DNA of 44,735 nt, taken from positions 1-44,735 of the IMG/VR virus record IMGVR_UViG_3300031521_000122; one strand, written 5' to 3'. The first letter of the stretch is position 1; the number at the start of each line of letters is the position of its first letter. The translations under genes were made by a program, and so were the position numbers. Of this stretch, positions 40,486-44,735 are shown in pieces. This DNA comes from a virus. The notes under the pieces were generated by a model. That model saw only the letters and a program-made list of their open reading frames with translations, was not told where the DNA came from and made no database searches.

Positions 40486-40667
40486 AATACCGGGTCACTG
40501 TGGAAGTCCGAAAAGAAGGTGCTATCGGCGTCTTCTATGACAAAGTATTCACCGTGGAGTCCGATCTTGGGTCGAAGCATGCCCGTATGATGGCATTGGA
40601 TACCGCCCGCGCCGCTGGGTTCGCTACCCGGTTTGTAAAAGACCATACAGTGGAAGGGGAAATGTAA
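40482..40667 (+). CDS. hypothetical small protein
   Basis: A 61-residue protein at ATG 40482 (ATGA overlap). It is mostly beta (MKYRVTVEVRKEGAIGVFYD, KVFTVES), then a helix ARMMALDTARAAGFATRFV. The stop overlaps the next ATG (TAATG). Function unknown. Confidence 0.5.
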   Translation: MKYRVTVEVRKEGAIGVFYDKVFTVESDLGSKHARMMALDTARAAGFATRFVKDHTVEGEM

Positions 40668-40903
40668 TGACCTACGAAGTCGGCAGGGTATATGAGATGC
40701 ACCATGGTATGACCGGTGGCATTATCAGCCACGTTAAGGTCGAACGGACAACACCGACGCTGCTTATCACGCGCACGATTGTCGTATCGCGCAAAGAGAG
40801 CTTCTATCGGTCCGGCATTGAATTCCGGTTTCATATCCAAACGGGTCGTCGCGTCGGCGGTTGTTCGCTGGATGAGTACTTGGGCAAGGAGGTAATACCA
40901 TGA
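40667..40903 (+). CDS. hypothetical small protein
   Basis: A 78-residue protein, ATG 40667. Beta-rich: EVGRVYEMHHGMTGGIISHV, TTPTLLITRTIVVSRKESFY, RSGIEFRFHIQTGRRVGG. It ends with an acidic turn and coupled stop (ATGA with the next ORF). Function unknown. Confidence 0.5.
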   Translation: MTYEVGRVYEMHHGMTGGIISHVKVERTTPTLLITRTIVVSRKESFYRSGIEFRFHIQTGRRVGGCSLDEYLGKEVIP

Positions 40904-41040
40904 GCCGAATTGGGCGACACACCCGGCAGAAAAAGAGAAAGCAATGGAAGGCGGCAGAAAAGGCAGAACGCTTGAAGTTTAAATATGGGGAGCGGCACAT
41001 TATCCGGTTTCCCAAAGGAATGGACAGACGACAAGGGTAA
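40900..41040 (+). CDS. very small basic protein
   Basis: A 46-codon ORF starting at ATG 40900 inside the ATGA overlap. It reads MSRIGRHTRQKKRKQWKAAE then KAERLKFKYGERHIIRFPKG and ends MDRRQG. It is extremely rich in Lys and Arg, so it may bind nucleic acid. The coupled start and its place in an unbroken chain of overlaps support translation. Confidence 0.45.
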   Translation: MSRIGRHTRQKKRKQWKAAEKAERLKFKYGERHIIRFPKGMDRRQG

Positions 41041-41067
41041 CGCCTAGATGGGCAAAGGAACACCACT

Positions 41068-42639
41068 ATGAACACCATTGAATTTATCCCTTCCCCCCAG
41101 CAACAAGCCCTTTTCGATTGGGTGCGCGATGGCAGGGGAAGTGCCAACGTCATTGCGGTGGCGGGCGCGGGCAAGACCACTTCGATCCTTACCGCTGTGC
41201 AAATGATGCACGGAAACATATTCGTCGGGGCATACAACAAGAAGATTGCTGAGGAAAGCGGCTTGCGCTTGCAAGCTATGGGTGCCGATATGCGCCGCGT
41301 GCGCAGTGGCACGATGCACAGCGCAGGCTTCGCCGCATGGCGCAATACGGCCAAGGGCGTCCGCGTAGACGATAAGAAGACCTGTGGCATCGTTAACGAC
41401 CTTATCGTTGCGGAAAACTTGCCGAAAGGGCAGGGCATTGCAGCCTACGCGGATTTCATCCCCAAAGCGGTAAGCCTAGCCAAACAATCGGCGTTCGGCC
41501 TGTTGTGCGATTACCGCAACCCCGTGGCGTGGTATGGCATTATCGAACATTTCGGATTGGATGATGAACTTGACGCAGGGCATGATATCGCACGCGGCAT
41601 TCAGTATTGCATCTCGGTCTACGAAATATCGTTGGGCATGGACAAAGAGGTTATCGACTTCGATGACATGATCCTTGCCCCGCTGGTCCACAAGGCGCGC
41701 TTTTGGCAACAGGATTGGGTGCTGATAGACGAGGCGCAGGATACGAACCCCGCCCGCCGTGCCCTTGCCCGCGCCATGCTCAAGCCGGGCGGTCGTCTGA
41801 TTGCCGTCGGCGACCCGCGTCAGGCAATCTTCGGCTTTACGGGTGCTGACGCCGATAGCATGGACCTTATCAAAGCGGATTTCAACTGCATCGAACTGCC
41901 GTTGACAGTCTCTTACCGTTGCCCCAAGGCAGTAGTGGCCCATGCGCAACAGTGGGTAAGCCACATTGAAGCGCACCCCACTGCGTTGGATGGTGTTGTG
42001 CGCACTATGCCCTTAACCCGCTTGCTGGAACAGGCTGGCGCAGTACATGCCTTTTTGGATGACGAGTGGCCTGCCCTTTCCAAGGACGACGCCATCCTTT
42101 GCAGAAATACGAAGCCGTTGGTCGAGTTGGCCTATGGGCTGATCCGCCTTGGGGTTGCGTGCCAAGTTGAGGGGCGCGATATTGGCCTTGGGCTTATCAA
42201 GCTGGCGCGCAAATGGCGTTGTACCGGCCTGGAAGCCTTGCTTGGAAAGCTGGCGCTGTACAAGGGGCAGGAGTGCGCCAAGCTCGCGGCCAAGGGTAAG
42301 GAACAACAGGCAGCAGCCATCGAAGACCGGGTTGAAACGCTGATTTGCATGGCCGAGGTCTGCCAGACGCAGGGCAAGCACAACATAACCGATCTTGTTT
42401 CGTTTATCGAACGGCTGTTTGGCGACACCAAAGATGGCGACCGGCCACGGGTGCTTACGCTTTCCACCGTGCATAAATCCAAGGGCCGCGAGTGGGACAA
42501 GGTCTATCTGTTGGGCCGCAACAAATACATGCCTAGCAAATGGGCACGGAAGGCTTGGCAGCAGGAACAGGAAGACAACCTATGCTACGTGGCCGTCACC
42601 CGTGCCAAGCGCGAACTCATCGAAATCATGGTGGATTGA
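41068..42639 (+). CDS. UvrD/Rep-like superfamily 1 DNA helicase (copy 2)
   Basis: A 523-residue helicase with an N-terminal Q-motif region (FIPSPQQQALFDWV), Walker A AGAGKTT (residues 32-38), motif II DEAQDTNPARR (221-231), motif III GDPRQAIFGFTGADADSM, motif IV-like SYRCPK, motif V TLSTVHKSKGREWDKVYLLG and motif VI YVAVTRAKREL. It is clearly different from the copy at 28700 (only motif-level similarity), so it was acquired separately. A ribosome site AAAGGA (41054-41059) precedes ATG 41068. It may serve recombination, repair or concatemer processing. Confidence 0.85.
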   Translation: MNTIEFIPSPQQQALFDWVRDGRGSANVIAVAGAGKTTSILTAVQMMHGNIFVGAYNKKIAEESGLRLQAMGADMRRVRSGTMHSAGFAAWRNTAKGVRVDDKKTCGIVNDLIVAENLPKGQGIAAYADFIPKAVSLAKQSAFGLLCDYRNPVAWYGIIEHFGLDDELDAGHDIARGIQYCISVYEISLGMDKEVIDFDDMILAPLVHKARFWQQDWVLIDEAQDTNPARRALARAMLKPGGRLIAVGDPRQAIFGFTGADADSMDLIKADFNCIELPLTVSYRCPKAVVAHAQQWVSHIEAHPTALDGVVRTMPLTRLLEQAGAVHAFLDDEWPALSKDDAILCRNTKPLVELAYGLIRLGVACQVEGRDIGLGLIKLARKWRCTGLEALLGKLALYKGQECAKLAAKGKEQQAAAIEDRVETLICMAEVCQTQGKHNITDLVSFIERLFGDTKDGDRPRVLTLSTVHKSKGREWDKVYLLGRNKYMPSKWARKAWQQEQEDNLCYVAVTRAKRELIEIMVD

Positions 42640-42703
42640 AATAACAAATCAAACGGAGAGCATGCCTTTTCTTCTTAATCGTCGTAGTCAAAGGAACATA
42701 GCC

Positions 42704-42880
42704 ATGGCTAATACACATGCATTAGTGCTGTACAAGAACGGTAAGGAGTGGGATCGCGCGCGTTGCCCGGTGGATTACAACTATGTGACGGCTATTCGCC
42801 AGCTTTGCGAATGGGAGACAAAAATCCTCCGAGAGGAACCTGACGCTAAGACCACAGCAGGGTTGGAGCAACTGTCATGA
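42704..42880 (+). CDS. hypothetical small protein
   Basis: A 58-residue protein. ATG 42704 is 7 bases after AAAGGAA; an upstream ATG at 42662 would extend it without a better site. MANTHALVLYKNGKEWDRAR, then a helix and acidic end. The KNGKEWDRAR opening resembles the KNGVKIARAA opening of the protein at 39815, hinting at relatedness. Function unknown. Confidence 0.45.
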   Translation: MANTHALVLYKNGKEWDRARCPVDYNYVTAIRQLCEWETKILREEPDAKTTAGLEQLS

Positions 42881-42925
42881 TCGCCATGGCTATCATCTCC
42901 CACTACGAAATATAGGTGGATTGAA

Positions 42926-43120
42926 ATGGAAAATAAAAAGATACCACTCTTTACGACGAAAGCCATACAACTCCTTGCGCAGGCGGCGAATACCAAGGTG
43001 GGCATAGATAGGGCGGTGCGCTCGTTTGCCTCACTTTGCCCGGCTTGTGGGCAGTCTCACATGGAAAATAGCCCGGTGGGATTTCGCTGCCCCAATTGCG
43101 GAGCGGAAGTTTACTACTAA
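42926..43120 (+). CDS. small zinc-ribbon protein
   Basis: A 64-residue protein. After a helix (residues 1-35), CPAC and CPNC pairs are separated by 15 residues (SLCPACGQSHMENSPVGFRC, then PNC), the classic four-cysteine zinc ribbon. Such small ribbons bind nucleic acid or RNA polymerase. Start ATG 42926 follows a 13-base word (GGTGGATTGAAAT) repeated from the end of the helicase gene. Confidence 0.6.
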   Translation: MENKKIPLFTTKAIQLLAQAANTKVGIDRAVRSFASLCPACGQSHMENSPVGFRCPNCGAEVYY

Positions 43121-43136
43121 GGTAGGGGTCACTATC

Positions 43137-43616
43137 ATGACTATCAGAACCACCATTGAACAACGCATCGCCCGCTGTGAGACCACGCTATTCCTTGCCG
43201 GTGTCGTCCGCGAACAGGTTAAGCGGCAAGAGGGCAAGAAGCCGTCCAAGCTCCTCGTTACAGCGGTACAGAAGAGCCTTGACTCCTGTACCCTGGACAT
43301 TGGATACCATGTTTGCGAAGACAAGGACGGCTTTGCCTATCGCATTCACATTTGGGGCAATAAAATCCCCTATAAAGACCGCTTTATTTCTACGGTAGCG
43401 CGGTCTTGCGAACTGATGTCCGAGGCTGCCTACACCGACCACAATCAATGCTACTTCCTCAACGCCGAACTGCTCCCTAAGCTACGCGAGTCACTGGACA
43501 GGTTAGACGCATGGAAAGAACGGCTGAAAGCTATTCTTGCGCTTAGTAAGGGGCTAGAGGAGGAGATGAGTCCTTATGGGGTGCGTCTGGGAGACTTCGA
43601 CACAGGGGACTACTAG
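43137..43616 (+). CDS. hypothetical protein
   Basis: A 159-residue protein, ATG 43137 after GGTAGGGG. Helical N-terminus (TTIEQRIARCETTLFLAGVV), a middle with SCTLDIGYHVCEDKDGFAYR and IHIWGNKIPYKDRFISTVA, and a helical C-terminus with an acidic end. No family recognised. Three bases separate its stop from the next ATG. Confidence 0.5.
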   Translation: MTIRTTIEQRIARCETTLFLAGVVREQVKRQEGKKPSKLLVTAVQKSLDSCTLDIGYHVCEDKDGFAYRIHIWGNKIPYKDRFISTVARSCELMSEAAYTDHNQCYFLNAELLPKLRESLDRLDAWKERLKAILALSKGLEEEMSPYGVRLGDFDTGDY

Positions 43617-43619
43617 AAA

Positions 43620-43796
43620 ATGACAACCGAGAACGAAGTACAGTCCAAAAAGTTTAGACCAAACCCTTGCAAAGAATGTAATGGGTCAGGGTGCGGCGGT
43701 GGCTATGAAGGGAGGTGCGAACGTTGCTACGGTTCGGGTATTGAATGCGACAGTGACTACTATAACGATTACGACAGCCGCTATCACGTTAAATAG
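43620..43796 (+). CDS. microprotein with DnaJ-type zinc-finger motifs
   Basis: A 58-residue ORF starting at ATG 43620. It contains two CxxCxGxG motifs (CKECNGSG and CERCYGSG) separated by a short Gly-rich turn, with an extra cysteine after each motif, the pattern of half a DnaJ central domain. The rest is charged, with a Tyr/Asp-rich C-terminus. It may hold one zinc ion and either mimic or disrupt the host DnaJ chaperone, or bind nucleic acid. This is inference from the motif alone. Confidence 0.55.
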   Translation: MTTENEVQSKKFRPNPCKECNGSGCGGGYEGRCERCYGSGIECDSDYYNDYDSRYHVK

Positions 43797-43901
43797 GGCA
43801 ACGAAAAATGACAACCGAGGCATACATATTCTGGTGAATCGTGGCACTGTTTCTGTGCTTCGCGGTGCTGATCATAACCCCAAACAACAAGGTGTAAGCG
43901 C

Positions 43902-44048
43902 ATGACACGTAAAACAAACACCGACGCAATCATTGGCGTGGCGGTAGGCTGTACCGTAGTGGCCCTTATCCGGTGGGTAAAAACACTGTCGGAAGATGAT
44001 ATCGCCAAGTTCCTCGTCAAGGCCGAAAAGGCGTTCAAGTCGCTTTAA
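43902..44048 (+). CDS. small single-span membrane protein
   Basis: A 48-residue ORF, ATG 43902. It has a polar N-terminus, one membrane segment (DAIIGVAVGCTVVALIRWVK) and a basic amphipathic C-terminus ending KAEKAFKSL. It sits 105 bases after the zinc-finger microprotein. The gap (43797-43901) holds only a 9-codon ORF starting from a repeated AAAATGACAACCGAG. Could be a membrane-acting early protein; function unknown. Confidence 0.45.
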   Translation: MTRKTNTDAIIGVAVGCTVVALIRWVKTLSEDDIAKFLVKAEKAFKSL

Positions 44049-44070
44049 TCACTTGCGGAAAATAAGTGAT
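44048..44070 (+). other. weak stem-loop ahead of the repeat-protein gene
   Basis: ATCACTT (44048-44054) pairs with AAGTGAT (44064-44070), 7 pairs, loop 9. A 10-base palindrome CCTAGCTAGG follows at 44092-44101. Either could bind a regulator; evidence is slight. Confidence 0.3.
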
Positions 44071-44126
44071 AATGCGATACTAAATGGGTGGCCTAGCTAG
44101 GGCTAAACGAAGAAGGGCTGACAAAC

Positions 44127-44735
44127 ATGATAACGACAACGCTTACTGCCATCCGCGCGGCGTCCCCGTGCATTAGCGGGTATCGAATCCTGGTTGAATC
44201 CCTTGGCGGGATTGGAGACTACGGAAGTGACACGCCAATTTCCCCCGCACAGGTGCTTGGAAGTAACGGGGTAGACGACGCCCTTTGGGTTCTAGCCCGC
44301 GTTTGCGGGCCGGAGGGTGAAAAGCTGGTTCACCTGTTTGCGTGTGACTGTGCCGAACGTACTCTGGCTAACTATACCGCGCATTTCCCTTCCGATACAC
44401 GCCCGGCGGATGCCATCGCTGTTAAGCGCCGGTGGGTGGAAGGCAACGCCACGGACGAAGAACTAACCGCCGCTTGGTCTGCCGCTGAGTCTGCCGCTGA
44501 GTCTGTCCAGGCGGCTGCCTGGGCTGCCGATGAGTCTGTCCAGGCGGCTGCCTGGGCTGCCGATGAGTCTGTCCGGGCTGCTGCCTGGGCTGCCGCTGAG
44601 TCTGTCCGGGCTGCTGCCTGGGCTGCCGCTGAGTCTGCCTGGGCTGCCTGGGCTGCCGCTGAGTCTGCCCGGTCTGTCCGGGCTGCCGCTGAGTCTGCCG
44701 CTGAGTCTGCCGCTGAGTCTGCCCGGTCTGTCCGG
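44127..44735 (+). CDS. alanine-rich repeat protein (3' end beyond window)
   Basis: Open for 203 codons to the window edge with no stop. Residues 1-110 form a globular domain (ISGYRILVESLGGIGDYG, LWVLARVCGPEGEKLVHLFA, CDCAERTLANYTAHFPSDTR, PADAIAVKRRW) that looks like the N-terminal domain of bacterial/phage proteins of the Imm5-like (putative immunity) type. From about residue 120 it becomes tandem Ala/Glu/Trp repeats of the type SV(Q/R)AAAWAA(D/A)E, likely a helical rod or solenoid. AGAAGGG precedes ATG 44127. Repeats are nearly identical at DNA level, so expansion is recent. Confidence 0.5.
   Translation, partial: MITTTLTAIRAASPCISGYRILVESLGGIGDYGSDTPISPAQVLGSNGVDDALWVLARVCGPEGEKLVHLFACDCAERTLANYTAHFPSDTRPADAIAVKRRWVEGNATDEELTAAWSAAESAAESVQAAAWAADESVQAAAWAADESVRAAAWAAAESVRAAAWAAAESAWAAWAAAESARSVRAAAESAAESAAESARSVR
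44502..44633 (+). repeat. 33-base tandem repeats coding for an 11-residue unit
   Basis: Four in-frame units of 33 bases (44502, 44535, 44568, 44601) encoding SV(Q/R)AAAWAA(D/A)E, followed by irregular shorter copies to the window edge. Units 1 and 2 are identical, and units 3 and 4 are identical apart from possible single bases, showing recent duplication. Confidence 0.85.

Noticed and set aside
42877-42915. 12-codon ORF with ATGA coupling
   Set aside because: Too short to support; its end looks like a scar of the helicase 3' end.
43681-43905. Plus-strand open frame (74 codons) overlapping the zinc-finger microprotein
   Set aside because: The other frame carries two CxxCxGxG motifs with correct spacing; this one is Thr/Ala/Val-rich without motifs.
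44502-44735. CRISPR-like array
   Set aside because: The repeats are head-to-tail, coding and in frame, without unique spacers.

Overview
The window is a contiguous stretch of a tailed double-stranded DNA phage genome (siphovirus-like: tail tube, a tape measure of about 1,050 residues, a lambda-style tail tip and no contractile sheath). Every supported gene is on the + strand. Genes are tightly packed, many with ATGA, TGATG or TAATG stop/start overlaps. A GH24 endolysin without a wall-binding domain beside a holin-like membrane protein points to a Gram-negative host. I lean toward an alphaproteobacterium, but only weakly. No integrase or repressor is visible, so a lytic lifestyle is the simplest reading of this window.

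Layout: (1) 1-6266, head module: the tail end of a probable portal gene, an XkdF-type prohead protease split over two coupled genes, a scaffold with a possible internal start, a decoration-like protein and the major capsid protein. (2) 6342-9193, connector and neck genes, tail terminator and tail tube. (3) 9308-20903, tail assembly chaperones joined by a -1 frameshift, tape measure, lambda M/L/K/J-like tip genes, and a beta-helix tailspike carrying two inserted binding-module-like repeats. (4) 20918-22427, a strong terminator, a promoter-like sequence and the lysis cassette. (5) 22488-23921, an SNF2-type helicase. (6) 23942-24818, a terminator, then about 0.8 kb of apparently non-coding, highly self-complementary sequence with a tRNA-Ala(UGC) embedded in it, closed by its own terminator. 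(7) 25148-36648, replication: an SSB-like protein, an AEP (PrimPol-type) primase, a UvrD-like helicase, a sliding-clamp-like protein, a family A DNA polymerase, a DNA methyltransferase and small genes. (8) 36649-37336, a gene-free region with alternative hairpins and five copies of a sigma54-type -24/-12 motif. (9) 37337-44735, an accessory region of many tiny genes, a second UvrD-like helicase, a second copy of a coiled-coil/HTH protein, zinc-finger microproteins and an alanine-rich repeat protein running off the edge.

Functionally, regions 1-4 make and release the particle and regions 5-7 copy the genome. Most non-coding structure lies at 23979-25119 and 36687-38468. The best candidates for something undescribed are the large tRNA-containing RNA at 23979-24785, reminiscent in size and setting of GOLLD/ROOL phage RNAs, and the array of sigma54-like sites behind a hairpin switch at 36687-37131. 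All family assignments come from reading motifs and gene order; no database search was possible.
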